Positions 43,228 to 51,840 of a stretch of DNA of 64,000 nt are shown here, piece after piece. Below the pieces are notes generated by a model. The model saw only the letters and a program-made list of their open reading frames with translations, did no database searches and had not been told where the DNA came from. A program made the position numbers and the translations under genes. The DNA is taken from assembly GCF_000812465.1 (NCBI RefSeq), contig NZ_JWMA01000174.1, forward strand, positions 37,028-101,027, given 5' to 3'. Each line of letters opens with the position of its first letter. The first letter of the stretch is position 1. The stretch comes from Cupriavidus sp. IDO (GTDB lineage Bacteria > Pseudomonadota > Gammaproteobacteria > Burkholderiales > Burkholderiaceae).

Positions 43228-43719
43228 ATGCCATCCCTGAACGTCAACGGCAAGGCAGTCACGGTGGATGCCGAGGCCGACATGCCGCTGCTCTGGATCC
43301 TTCGCTGCGACCTGGCGCTGACCGGCACCAAGTTCGGCTGCGGCGTGGGCATTTGCGGCGCCTGCACGGTTCATCTGGATGGCAAGGCGGCGCTCGCGTG
43401 CCAGACCCCGATGGCGTCGCTGCGCCAGTCCGCCAGCATCACCACCATCGAAGGCCTGCAGGGCAAGGAGGCCCAGGCGCTCAAGGCCGCCTGGCTCGAT
43501 CTTGACGTGGTGCAATGCGGCTACTGCCAGAGCGCCCAGGTCATGGCCGCCTGTGCGCTGCTGAAGGTGAAGCCCAGACCCAGCGATGCCGACATCGATG
43601 CGGCGCTGGCCGGCATCATCTGCCGCTGCGGCACGTACTCGCGGATACGGGCGGCGATCCATCAGGCGGCAGGGGGAGGGACGGGTGGCCATCCGCCGGA
43701 GCACGGACGTGGGGGATAG
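43228..43719 (+). CDS. iorA: Molybdenum hydroxylase [2Fe-2S] subunit, IorA type
   Basis: 163 residues with two [2Fe-2S] clusters: plant-ferredoxin type C38, C43, C46 and C58 (FGCGVGICGACTVHLDG) and the second type C97, C100, C132 and C134 (QCGYCQSAQ, CRCGTYSR). It passes electrons from the molybdenum subunit, probably to the cytochrome lipoprotein encoded at the start of the operon. AGGAG lies before the ATG. It has no signal peptide and would be co-exported with the Tat-bearing large subunit. Confidence 0.92.
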   Translation: MPSLNVNGKAVTVDAEADMPLLWILRCDLALTGTKFGCGVGICGACTVHLDGKAALACQTPMASLRQSASITTIEGLQGKEAQALKAAWLDLDVVQCGYCQSAQVMAACALLKVKPRPSDADIDAALAGIICRCGTYSRIRAAIHQAAGGGTGGHPPEHGRGG

Positions 43720-43879
43720 CCAGCCGGTGAAGGCCTACGGCCGAAAGCGTGCACTGCAGGAATGCGCAATGCTCAGCCCGCCATCAGGGCTTCCCGCTTT
43801 CGCCCCCGGGCCTGCAGAGGCCTTTCCTGCCCGACCCTCGCCAGGGCAGACGTGAACCACGACCGGGCACGCCATGCCT

Positions 43880-44674
43880 TCATGAAACGCAGTGCCGCTG
43901 CGGCCATCGCCGCAGGCGTTCGAGGCCTTCTATATCGAGCAGGGTCACGTGCTTGACGCGAATCTCGATCAGGCCCTCGTGTTGCAGGCGCGAGAACGTG
44001 CGACTGACGGTTTCCAGCGTCAGGCCAAGATAGCTGCCGATATCCTCCCTGGTCATGCGCAGACGAAATCCGCAGCCGGCCTCGCCACGCGCGTTCAGGC
44101 GTGCGCGCACATCCAGCAGGAAGTTGGCGACACGGTGGTCCGCACCGTGGCTGCCAAGCACCATCAACCGCGTCGACTCCCGGACAATCTCTGCGCTGAG
44201 CAGGCGGTACATCTCCTGCTGCAATGAATGCGTCTGCCGGCAAAGCGCTTCCAGATGGCCGAACGAGATATAGCCGGCAACACAGTCCTCCAGCGCCGTT
44301 GCGTCGCAATGATGACGTTCCGTGCTGATGCCGCCCAACCCGAGGATGTCCCCTTGCAGGTAGAAGCCATTGACGTGCTCGTGGCCATCCGGGTCGGAAA
44401 CGACCGTCTTGGCCGATCCGGAGCGGAGCGTGTAGATGCTCTCGAACTGGTCGCCGGTGCGAAAAAGGGCCTCGCCCTTGCGCACGAGCCGCCAGTTCGT
44501 CATCACGGACTGAAGCCGTACCAGGTCAACATGGCCAGGGACACCGTGACTCAAGCCGCGGTGGACCGCTGATGCCGCGGCCGCTGCTCGATCGCAGGCG
44601 GCGTGTGCACCACTCCATGCCGTGTCCAGGTATGGCATTTCCCCACTTTGTCGCGGCTGATTCGCTTCTAGCAT
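43880..44674 (-). CDS. Crp/Fnr-family transcriptional regulator
   Basis: 264 residues. A cyclic-nucleotide-binding-type beta domain (about 50-150) is followed by an FNR-like helix-turn-helix (MTREDIGSYLGLTLETVSRT). FNR has an N-terminal cysteine cluster for [4Fe-4S]; here only one cysteine (HAACDRAAAA) is in that region, so oxygen sensing by an iron-sulphur cluster is unlikely. ATG 44674 follows GGGGGAACGAG; the longer frame upstream is not protein-like. It is convergent with the iorA gene and divergent from the exported protein at 45210. Confidence 0.87.
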   Translation of the reverse strand: MLEANQPRQSGEMPYLDTAWSGAHAACDRAAAAASAVHRGLSHGVPGHVDLVRLQSVMTNWRLVRKGEALFRTGDQFESIYTLRSGSAKTVVSDPDGHEHVNGFYLQGDILGLGGISTERHHCDATALEDCVAGYISFGHLEALCRQTHSLQQEMYRLLSAEIVRESTRLMVLGSHGADHRVANFLLDVRARLNARGEAGCGFRLRMTREDIGSYLGLTLETVSRTFSRLQHEGLIEIRVKHVTLLDIEGLERLRRWPQRHCVS

Positions 44675-45209
44675 CTCGTTCCCCCGGGTAGTCCGGAAAC
44701 CGCGTGAGCGGTGTTTCTCTGTCTCGCGAAAGGTAGTCGTCATCCTCGGCGTGTCGGCTTCTCGCCACGCAACGCAGGAGCAACGCAGCGGTGAGCCACC
44801 AGTCTCCCTGAATTTGTATATCGCAGGACACGAACGCGCACGGGAAATATGCATCGCTTTTCAGCGGAGGCAAGTGCTCGCGCCGCTGGCTGGCAGTCAA
44901 GGACACGTCTTGCAACGTGTTCTTCCGATCGAACGGCCCGAGATGACGCTATAAATAGTGATAGAAGAAGCACACCTGATATGTGGACTATCGGTATCGC
45001 AGAATGCCTGGCCTGCGTGGTGCTGCTGTCGCTAAATCACCAGATCGGCAGCCGCGCTTGCGCCCGCTGCCAAATTTCCTTTGCCTCGGATCAACTTCCC
45101 TCGAGCGGACTCACCTAGATTGAATGTGGCCAGCCAGTTCGGCTCGACAGACAGCCGGCCGGCCGGGGCCCTTGTCCCGGACCAGCTTTCCATCGCAGAG
45201 GAGTCCAGA
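44675..45209. other. Long divergent intergenic region
   Basis: About 535 bases between the Crp/Fnr gene and the exported protein gene. An AT-rich patch at 44947-44990 holds CTAT-AA-ATAG and may be promoter DNA. A 45-codon frame at 44981-45118 starting MWTIGIAECLACVVLLSLN has a hydrophobic start but no ribosome site, so it is not called as a gene. No convincing TTGAT-N4-ATCAA Fnr box was found. Confidence 0.4.
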
Positions 45210-45797
45210 ATGAAGAACCGAGGATTGATGATTATGGCCGCTCTCGGCCTGGTGGTGCAGGCTGCCGCCGCTCAGCCCAACCCCAGCGTCGATGTCCAGC
45301 GCGCACCGGGGCAGGTTACGGCAAGTGGCACCGCTACCGTGACGGCTACCGTGGTCGGCATCGAGCGCGCCACGCGTACCGTGACACTGAAGACGTCGAA
45401 GGGGAAGACCGTCCAGCTCGAGGTGGGTGAAGAGGCGCGCAACTTCGATCAGCTGGCTGTCGGCGATATCGTGACCGTCCAGTATCGGGAGGCCATTTCA
45501 CTCAGCCTCAAGAAGGGGGCCGGCCCGCTTTCCGTGACAGAGCGCGAATCCTCTGACCGGTCCGCCCCTGGCGGCAAGCCGGGCGGGACGGTCGGCAGGG
45601 AGGTCACAGTGATTGCCGATGTCGTTGCGGTGAACGCGCCCTCCAAGACAGTGACGCTGAAGGGCCCGCAGGGCAACCAGCTGGATTTGCTCGTGGACGA
45701 TCCCGAGCAGCTGAAGGCCGTCCGGAAGGGCGATCGTGTGCAGGTGGTCTACACCGAAGCCATGGCCATCTCCGTGGAGCCGGCAAAGAAGAAATAA
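45210..45797 (+). CDS. Exported protein with two copies of a beta-rich repeat
   Basis: 195 residues with a signal peptide (MKNRGLMIMAALGLVVQAAA, cleavage near AAAQ). After it, two homologous units of about 60 residues: the first contains GIERATRTVTLKTSKGKTVQ and VGDIVTVQYREAISLSL, the second AVNAPSKTVTLKGPQGNQLD and KGDRVQVVYTEAMAISV. The fold looks like an OB-type or small beta-barrel. GAGGAG precedes the ATG. A stem-loop follows the stop. Function unknown. Confidence 0.75.
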   Translation: MKNRGLMIMAALGLVVQAAAAQPNPSVDVQRAPGQVTASGTATVTATVVGIERATRTVTLKTSKGKTVQLEVGEEARNFDQLAVGDIVTVQYREAISLSLKKGAGPLSVTERESSDRSAPGGKPGGTVGREVTVIADVVAVNAPSKTVTLKGPQGNQLDLLVDDPEQLKAVRKGDRVQVVYTEAMAISVEPAKKK

Positions 45798-45804
45798 TCG
45801 GCAC

Positions 45805-45833
45805 GGCCCCGGCAGACCTCCGTGACCGGGGCC
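45805..45833. terminator. GC-rich stem-loop between convergent genes
   Basis: Arms GGCCCCGG (45805-45812) and CCGGGGCC (45826-45833), perfect, with a 13-base loop, eight bases after the stop of the gene ending at 45797 and 39 bases from the stop of the convergent ppk2. A likely bidirectional transcription stop, though neither side has a clean T-run. Confidence 0.6.
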
Positions 45834-45871
45834 TGGAACCTAAGAACCCTCCTTCATTATGAAGATGGGTT

Positions 45872-46750
45872 TTAAAACCGCTCCTCGACATAGCGATAAG
45901 GATAGTCGGGCTCCCGGTATCCCCCTGCCTTCTGCCTGGCAGGCAGCTTGACCTGCTTGCGTTCCACTTCCTCATACGGGATCTGAGCGAGCAGGTGCGA
46001 GATGATGTTCAGGCGGGCCCGGCGCTTGTCGTTGGAGTTGACCACATGCCAAGGCGCGTAGTCGGTGTCGGAAGCCGCAAACATCGCGTCCCGGGCGCGT
46101 GAATAGTCGTACCAGCGGCTATAGGAGCGCAGATCCATGTCGGAGAGCTTCCAGATCTTGCGGCCGTCGTGGATACGGTCCTCGAGCCGGCGGGTCTGCT
46201 CCTCCGGGCCGACCTCCAGCCAGTACTTGATCAGGATGACGCCGGAATGCACGATGGCACGTTCGACCAGCGGCACGGCGCGAAGGAACTCGTCGGCCTG
46301 CTCTTCTGTACAGAACCCCATCACGCGCTCCACGCCGGCGCGGTTGTACCAGCTCCGGTCGAAAATGACGATCTCTCCAGCTGCGGGCAGGTGAGGGAGG
46401 TAGCGCTGCACGTACATCTGGCTCTTTTCCCGGTCGGTGGGCGCGGGCAGGGCGATCACCCGGAAGACGCGAGGGCTGACACGCTCCGTGAGCGCCTTGA
46501 TGGTGCCGCCCTTGCCGGCACCGTCACGGCCCTCGAATACCACGCACACCTTGACGCCACGTGCCTGGACCCATTGCTGCAGCTTGACGAGTTCGACATG
46601 AAGCGCGAACAGATGCTTGCTGTATTCCTTCTGCGGCATTTTTCCGGTTTCTTTCCCGTGCGGCGGCGCGTCAGGCCCGTGCGCGGCCTCCGCGTCGGCC
46701 GGCCGCTCGATGTTGTCCTTGTCCTTGCGCTTCCCTTTTCCCTTGCTCAT
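45872..46750 (-). CDS. ppk2: Polyphosphate kinase 2 (PPK2)
   Basis: 292 residues, a one-domain PPK2. Walker A GRDGAGKGGTIKALTERV, Walker B DRSWYNRAGVERVMGF, and the lid segment RRLEDRIHDGRKIWKLSDMD are all present. PPK2 enzymes transfer phosphate between polyphosphate and nucleoside di- or monophosphates in the cytoplasm. The N-terminal 45 residues are charged and likely disordered. ATG 46750 follows GGAGG at good spacing. It stands alone on its strand. Confidence 0.94.
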   Translation of the reverse strand: MSKGKGKRKDKDNIERPADAEAAHGPDAPPHGKETGKMPQKEYSKHLFALHVELVKLQQWVQARGVKVCVVFEGRDGAGKGGTIKALTERVSPRVFRVIALPAPTDREKSQMYVQRYLPHLPAAGEIVIFDRSWYNRAGVERVMGFCTEEQADEFLRAVPLVERAIVHSGVILIKYWLEVGPEEQTRRLEDRIHDGRKIWKLSDMDLRSYSRWYDYSRARDAMFAASDTDYAPWHVVNSNDKRRARLNIISHLLAQIPYEEVERKQVKLPARQKAGGYREPDYPYRYVEERF

Positions 46751-47168
46751 GATCTGCCTCCGCTGGCGTACCGCTGCCATTCTGGATCTCTCAGACATCC
46801 CATATCAGCCTAGATGGTGAGTGGCAGCCAATTTTGATCAGGCGCAAGGAACCAACCGGTGCGATTGACGTGCTCGGCCCCCGCTGCCTGTTGGTGCTGG
46901 GAAAAACAGCAAGCACTACGCCCACGAAAAGGATGCCGAGGCCTGTCGAAATCGCAAGGCAGCCGGGGAGGCGCCGGCGCAAGTGCAGGACAGTGCCTCG
47001 AAACCGGTTGAATTCAGATCATTGCCGTACTACCTTCATATGGCGCATAGAGCAGGAATCCGCGCCGGAAGTCGGCCGGCAATGGCACGCTGCCTTCAGA
47101 AGTCCTCCGAGCGGATGCGCTGACGCGCCCGCCGTGGATGGCGCCGTGAGCGGTTGCGAGGAGGGAAT
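46751..47168. other. Divergent intergenic region ppk2 / DUF3300 gene
   Basis: About 420 bases with promoters presumably for both sides. A 63-codon leftward frame at 46791-46982 with one hydrophobic stretch begins at TTG without a ribosome site and is not supported. No repeats or strong stem-loops were seen. Confidence 0.4.
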
Positions 47169-48593
47169 ATGGCCTTTCTGATCAGGCGGCTGCTTCAATC
47201 GGGCTGCGCATGGCTGTTTGTCACCCTGATGGCGGGATCGGGCGGTGTTGGCGCGCAGGACGCCCAAAGCCAGCCTCCCACCTTCAAGCCCGAAGAAATC
47301 GAGGCGCTGGTGGCCCCGATCGCGCTTTACCCCGACTCGGTACTGTCCCAGGTGCTGATGGCGTCCACTTATCCGCTGGAGGTCGTGTACGCGGCGCGCT
47401 GGGTCAAGGCCAATCCCAAGGTCAAGGGCGATGCCGCGGTCAAGGCCGTCGCCAACGAGACCTGGGATGTCAGCGTGAAATCGCTGGTGGCGTTTCCGCA
47501 GGTGCTCGAGCCGATGAATGACAAGCTCGACTGGACCAAGAAGCTTGGCGACGCCTTCCTGGCCCAGGAAAAGGACGTGCTTGCGGCGGTGCAACGATTG
47601 CGCGGCAAGGCGCAGCAGTCGGGCAATCTCAAATCGACCGAACAGCAGAACGTCATCGTCGAGCCGGCAACAGGCGGCGCGGCAGCCGGACAGACCATTG
47701 TGAGGATCGAGCCGGCGGACCCGCAGGTCATTTACGTGCCGGCCTATAACCCGACTACGGTCTATGGCGCCTGGGGATATCCAAGCTATCCGCCGACCTA
47801 CTGGCCGCCTTACCCGGCTTACTATCCGGGCGCCGCGCTGGCCACGGGCTTTGCCTGGGGCGTTGGCCTGGCCGCTGCGGGCGCCATTTTCGGCAACTGC
47901 AACTGGGGCGGCGGCGACGTCAACATCAATGTCAACAAGGCCGCAAATATCGACCGCAACTTCGACCGCACCAAGGTGCAGGGGGGCGGTCGCTGGCAGC
48001 ACGACGCCAGCCACCGGCAGGGCGTGTCGTACCGCGACAACGCCACCCGCCAGAAATTCTCGCGCGACGTGCCGGGCGCCGACCGGCGCAATGACTTCCG
48101 TGGCCGTGAAGGCGGTGCGGGCGGCCGTGGTGATGCCGATCGGGTGGCTGCGCGTGACCGCGCCGGTGCAGGTGACCGGGGCGGTGCAGGTGACAGGGGC
48201 GGTGCAGGTGACCGGGGCGGTGTAGGTGACCGGGGCGGTGCGGGTGACCGGGGCGGTGTAGGTGACCGGGGCGGTGCGGGTGACCGAGCGGGCGTTAGTG
48301 ACCGGGCCGGTGCGGGTGACCGGGCGGGCGCGAGTAACCGGGCCAGCACGGCAGATCGTTCACGAGGAGGCGCCGGCGGCGGTGGCGGGCGCGACAACGC
48401 GTTCCAGGGCGTAGGCGGCGGCGCTGCTTCCCAGCGCGACTTCGACCGCGGACGCGCCAGCACGCAATCAGCCGGCTTTAACCGGTCTGGCGGCGGTGGC
48501 GGGTTCAGCGGCGGCGGTGGCGGCGGTGGCCGTGCCGGAGGCGGCGGCGGACGGGGTGGTGGCGGCGGCGGACGTGGCGGCGGCAGGCGTTAG
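47169..48593 (+). CDS. DUF3300 exported protein with Gly/Arg repeat tail
   Basis: 474 residues. A signal peptide (cleavage near GVGAQ) is followed by the DUF3300 domain, about 35-225 (FKPEEIEALVAPIALYPDSV, LSQVLMASTYPLEVVYAARW, and VIYVPAYNPTTVYGAW). A Tyr/Pro stretch follows, then a long low-complexity tail: ten 6-residue units of the DRGGAG type and a final glycine-rich run. DUF3300 proteins are envelope proteins of unknown role. AGGAGG precedes ATG 47169. It lies upstream of a DUF2950 gene, a common pairing. Confidence 0.88.
   Translation: MAFLIRRLLQSGCAWLFVTLMAGSGGVGAQDAQSQPPTFKPEEIEALVAPIALYPDSVLSQVLMASTYPLEVVYAARWVKANPKVKGDAAVKAVANETWDVSVKSLVAFPQVLEPMNDKLDWTKKLGDAFLAQEKDVLAAVQRLRGKAQQSGNLKSTEQQNVIVEPATGGAAAGQTIVRIEPADPQVIYVPAYNPTTVYGAWGYPSYPPTYWPPYPAYYPGAALATGFAWGVGLAAAGAIFGNCNWGGGDVNINVNKAANIDRNFDRTKVQGGGRWQHDASHRQGVSYRDNATRQKFSRDVPGADRRNDFRGREGGAGGRGDADRVAARDRAGAGDRGGAGDRGGAGDRGGVGDRGGAGDRGGVGDRGGAGDRAGVSDRAGAGDRAGASNRASTADRSRGGAGGGGGRDNAFQGVGGGAASQRDFDRGRASTQSAGFNRSGGGGGFSGGGGGGGRAGGGGGRGGGGGGRGGGRR
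48156..48335 (+). repeat. 18-base tandem repeat, ten units, in the DUF3300 gene
   Basis: Ten in-frame copies of an 18-base unit coding DRGGAG or close variants (DRGGVG, DRAGAG, DRAGVS, DRAGAS), with two decayed units after. The near-identical central units suggest recent expansion, so copy number may differ between strains without shifting the frame. Confidence 0.85.
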
Positions 48594-48607
48594 GATCAGG
48601 GAGAACC

Positions 48608-49525
48608 ATGATGTCACCACTACCAATTTCCCGCTGCCGGCCTGGCCGCATGGTGCATTCGTTCGCCGTTGCGTTCGTGATCGCCCTGGCCGGCATGGCC
48701 GGCGCGCACGCGCAGAAGCCGTTCGATTCCCCCGAGGCCGCCATGGCGGCGTTTGGCGATGCGGTCGCCAATAGCGACGACACGGCCATGAAGGCGCTGC
48801 TGGGCGCCAACTTCCATGACCTGATCCCGCCGGTCGGCGCCGATGTCCGGCAGCGCTTCCTCGCGGCGTGGCAGGTATCGCATGCGATCGAATCCACCGA
48901 CGCGACCCATGCCCGCATCGCGGTCGGCAATGACGGCTGGACACTGCCAGTCCCACTGGTGAAGTCAGCCAAGGGCTGGGCCTTCGATACGCGTGCCGGC
49001 GTGCAGGAGATGCGCATCCGCCGCATCGGGCGGAACGAACTGGCGGTGATCCAGACCATGCTGGCGGTCTACGATGCGCAGCACGAATACGCCCAGGCCG
49101 ACCACGACCACGACGGCATGCTGGTGTACGCATCCCGGCTGACCAGTTCGCCCGGCAAGCAGGACGGGCTGTACTGGCCGACACAGCCCGGTGAGCCAGC
49201 CAGCCCGCTCGGCCCGGCCTTCCTCACTGCGGGTAAGACCAACCCGGGGCAGGAAGGCTACTACGGCTATCACTACAAGCTGCTCACGTCGCAAGGCGCC
49301 CACGCACCTGGCGGGGCGTACAACTATGTCGTCAAGGGCAAGCTGTTCGGCGGATTTGCCGTCCTGGCGTGGCCTGCCCGCTATGGCGATACAGGCGTGA
49401 AGAGCTTCATGGTCAGCCACGAAGGCCAGGTCTACGAGCGAGACCTGGGCCCGGACAGCGCCGGCAAGGCCGCTGCAATCAAGTCTTTCGACCCCGGCGA
49501 AGGCTGGACCAAGGTCACCCCATGA
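48608..49525 (+). CDS. DUF2950 exported protein
   Basis: 305 residues, signal peptide ending near GAHAQ. The DUF2950 family pattern is clear: FDSPEAAMAAFGDAVANSDD near the start, FDTRAGVQEMRIRRIGRNEL, YAQADHDHDGMLVYASRLTS and GYYGYHYKLLTSQGAHAPGG. The protein is expected in the periplasm. GGGAG precedes the ATG. Its stop overlaps the next start (ATGA), so it is coupled with the small lipoprotein. Function unknown; it co-occurs with DUF3300 proteins. Confidence 0.9.
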   Translation: MMSPLPISRCRPGRMVHSFAVAFVIALAGMAGAHAQKPFDSPEAAMAAFGDAVANSDDTAMKALLGANFHDLIPPVGADVRQRFLAAWQVSHAIESTDATHARIAVGNDGWTLPVPLVKSAKGWAFDTRAGVQEMRIRRIGRNELAVIQTMLAVYDAQHEYAQADHDHDGMLVYASRLTSSPGKQDGLYWPTQPGEPASPLGPAFLTAGKTNPGQEGYYGYHYKLLTSQGAHAPGGAYNYVVKGKLFGGFAVLAWPARYGDTGVKSFMVSHEGQVYERDLGPDSAGKAAAIKSFDPGEGWTKVTP

Positions 49526-49878
49526 TGAGCGGCGTTCGCGTGTTGGCTGCGGCTGTGGTGGTTGGCGCCGCGCTTACGCTGGCGGCATGCGCTTACCCTT
49601 ACCCTGTGGCGCCGGTCACCGCGGTGCCAACCACCAGCCGGTACGACAGTGCCTTTGCCGCGGCCGCGGGCGCCATGCGCGACCAGGGCGTGGCGCTCAG
49701 TGTGCAGGACCAGTCCGCCGGCAGGCTGGCGGGTACTCGCAATAACCGGCAGGTCACGGCCAGCGTGCTGCGGCAGGCAGACGGCAGCGTACGGGTGCAG
49801 TTCGACGGCGATGACCCGGCCGACCCCGGCCTGCTCGACCGCATTTCACGCAGTTACGACGCGCGCATGGGCCGCTGA
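49522..49878 (+). CDS. Small lipoprotein of unknown function
   Basis: 118 residues. Lipoprotein signal MMSGVRVLAAAVVVGAALTL then AAC, with Cys23 as the lipidation site. The mature part (SRYDSAFAAAAGAMRDQGVA, then GTRNNRQVTASVLRQADGSV) looks like an alpha-beta unit seen in small envelope lipoproteins. ATG overlaps the stop of the DUF2950 gene by four bases, so it belongs to the DUF3300-DUF2950 operon. Confidence 0.8.
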   Translation: MMSGVRVLAAAVVVGAALTLAACAYPYPVAPVTAVPTTSRYDSAFAAAAGAMRDQGVALSVQDQSAGRLAGTRNNRQVTASVLRQADGSVRVQFDGDDPADPGLLDRISRSYDARMGR

Positions 49879-49906
49879 AGCTTTCGGCCTGACTTGCGCC
49901 TTCGTC

Positions 49907-50260
49907 TCAATGCGTGCAATTGGCGCGGTAGGTTTCCTGCAATGACTTGCGGGTCTGGTCGCGCTCGATCTTGGGAATGGTGCGCCCCTGCGCGTTCTGC
50001 GTTGCCGGCCCGGACGACTTGTAGGATCGCTGCTTCGAGGTGGCGTTGTATTGCTCCTTCAGGGCCTCGCACTTGGCGCGCATGGCGTCATCCAGACTCG
50101 TAGCGTCGGCAGATGGAGGACGATAGGGGCTGGAGCCCTCCTGTACAGCATCGGATATGGCATTGGCGGCACCCTGGCCAGGCGCGGGCTGTGCCAGGCC
50201 GGCAGTGGCAAAGCCCAACGCCATCAGGCTCGCCAGCATGGATTTTCTAGACATCCGCAT
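49907..50260 (-). CDS. Small exported protein of unknown function
   Basis: 117 residues from ATG 50260, which follows GGAG by five bases. Signal peptide MRMSRKSMLASLMALGFATA, cleavage near GLAQ. The mature part contains two cysteines (AKCEALKEQYNATSK and YRANCTH) that may form a disulphide, and a conserved-looking TIPKIERDQTRKSLQETYRA segment. Convergent with the preceding lipoprotein gene, 28 bases apart. Family not recognised. Confidence 0.65.
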   Translation of the reverse strand: MRMSRKSMLASLMALGFATAGLAQPAPGQGAANAISDAVQEGSSPYRPPSADATSLDDAMRAKCEALKEQYNATSKQRSYKSSGPATQNAQGRTIPKIERDQTRKSLQETYRANCTH

Positions 50261-50391
50261 AGGCTCTCCGTTGCGTGACGATGCTGACGGCGTGCTCAAG
50301 CTGCCTGATGCGGCACGCCGGGCACGGACAAGACTAAGGGTAGTCATGTCCACACGTATGTCAAATCCGGCAGGCGTGCCGCGTTGCTGAA

Positions 50392-51723
50392 TCACTGCAG
50401 CCGCCGGCCGAGCGTTTCCGGCACCATGGCCAGCCCAAGCAGGGAGACCAGGCCGCACCCGATCAGGTAGAACGCCGGCGCATTCGGGCTGCCCGTCAGG
50501 TGGATCAGCAGCGTCGAAAACAACTGGGCGAAGCCGCCGAACACCGCGATCGCCAGATAATACGTCACCGACATGCCGGTGGCCCGCAGGCGTTGCGGCA
50601 GCACTTCACTGACGAGCACCAGCGTCGCGGGGGACGTCATCGCCATCGGGATGGCCAGGCACCCGACCACCACCAGCAGGCAGGTCAGCGACGGGAAGGC
50701 ATTCAGCACCATGAAGGCCGGATACGCCATCACCAGCAGCGCCAGGCGCGACCACCACACCATGTTGCGGCGCCCGACCCGGTCGCTCAGCCAGCCGGCG
50801 ATGGGGCCAAAGATCACCATCATGGCCGCGGCCACAAAGCCTGCCCAGACCGCTTCGCCGCGCGGAATATGCAGCTGGAAGGTGGCGTAGTTGGGGAGGT
50901 AGTAGGCGATCAGGTGCACGGCAGCCGCCAGCCCGATCATCAGCAGCACGCTTGCGGCCAGTTCGCGCCGGTGCTGGCGCATCAGCTGCCACCCGCCCGC
51001 CGCAGCCGCCTTCTTGCGCGGCGCGGGCACAAGCGTCTCTTCCAGGCGCCGCCGGATCACCTGTCCGACCGGGATCACCAGGATGCCGATCAGGAACGCG
51101 ATGCGCCAGCCCCAGGATTCGAGCGCTGCCGGGGTGAGCACCTGGTTGAGCGAAAGGGCCACCAGCGCGGCAACGACCGCCGCGATGCCCTGGCTGGCGG
51201 TCTGCCAGCTGGTATAGAAGCCACGCGAGCGCTCGTCCGCGTACTCCAGCAGCATGGCGCTTGCGGAGCCCATTTCCCCGCCGATCGCAAAGCCCTGGAC
51301 CAGGCGTGCGACGATCATCAGGATCGGGGCGATGATGCCGATCTGCGCATAAGTCGGGGTCACCACCAGGATCAAGGCGCTGAGCGCCATCAGCCACATC
51401 GACAGCAGCACCGCCGGCTTGCGGCCATGGCGGTCGGCATAGGCACCGATCACCAGGCCGCCGAGCGGACGCATCAGGTAGCCCGCACCGAAGGTGCCGA
51501 AGGAAAGCAGCAACTGGCCGAGCGGGTTCCCGACGGGGAAGTAGAGCGGGATGATCAGCGTGGCAAAAAAGTTGTACACGCCCGAGTCATAGAGCTCCAG
51601 GGCGCCACCGATGGTGATGGCCGAGATCGCGGACACTTTGGACATGGGCTTGCGCTCGTCCTTGGTATCGGCCGGAACGGGCGTGTGGGCAGGCGCCACC
51701 ATGGTGGTGGGGTCAAGGGGCAT
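50392..51723 (-). CDS. MFS transporter, metabolite:H+ symporter type
   Basis: 443 residues, 12 predicted membrane helices. MHS-subfamily signatures: FFATLIIPLYFPVGNPLGQL, RPLGGLVIGAYADRHGRKPA (loop 2-3 motif) and ARLVQGFAIGGEMGSASAML. Such carriers import organic acids with protons. AGGAGA lies seven bases before ATG 51723. It is the last gene of the leftward catabolic run and would be the inner-membrane uptake route; the Bug protein upstream is a second possible uptake component. Confidence 0.9.
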   Translation of the reverse strand: MPLDPTTMVAPAHTPVPADTKDERKPMSKVSAISAITIGGALELYDSGVYNFFATLIIPLYFPVGNPLGQLLLSFGTFGAGYLMRPLGGLVIGAYADRHGRKPAVLLSMWLMALSALILVVTPTYAQIGIIAPILMIVARLVQGFAIGGEMGSASAMLLEYADERSRGFYTSWQTASQGIAAVVAALVALSLNQVLTPAALESWGWRIAFLIGILVIPVGQVIRRRLEETLVPAPRKKAAAAGGWQLMRQHRRELAASVLLMIGLAAAVHLIAYYLPNYATFQLHIPRGEAVWAGFVAAAMMVIFGPIAGWLSDRVGRRNMVWWSRLALLVMAYPAFMVLNAFPSLTCLLVVVGCLAIPMAMTSPATLVLVSEVLPQRLRATGMSVTYYLAIAVFGGFAQLFSTLLIHLTGSPNAPAFYLIGCGLVSLLGLAMVPETLGRRLQ

Positions 51724-51840
51724 TGCTGTCTCCTGGCGCGGCGATCCTTTCGGATCTTTGCGTAGCTGCCGCGCGTTCTGTTTTTTCATTGAAAAAGGTG
51801 CATCCGTTCCGGCCCGGCCTGGCGGGCAGTGCAAGTCGGT

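Noticed and set aside
44981..45118. 45-codon frame with hydrophobic start in the Crp/Fnr-45210 gap
   Set aside because: No Shine-Dalgarno and no recognisable family; kept only as a note in the intergenic entry.
46791..46982. 63-codon minus-strand frame with one hydrophobic stretch upstream of ppk2
   Set aside because: Starts at TTG without a ribosome site and has no protein-like composition after the hydrophobic part.
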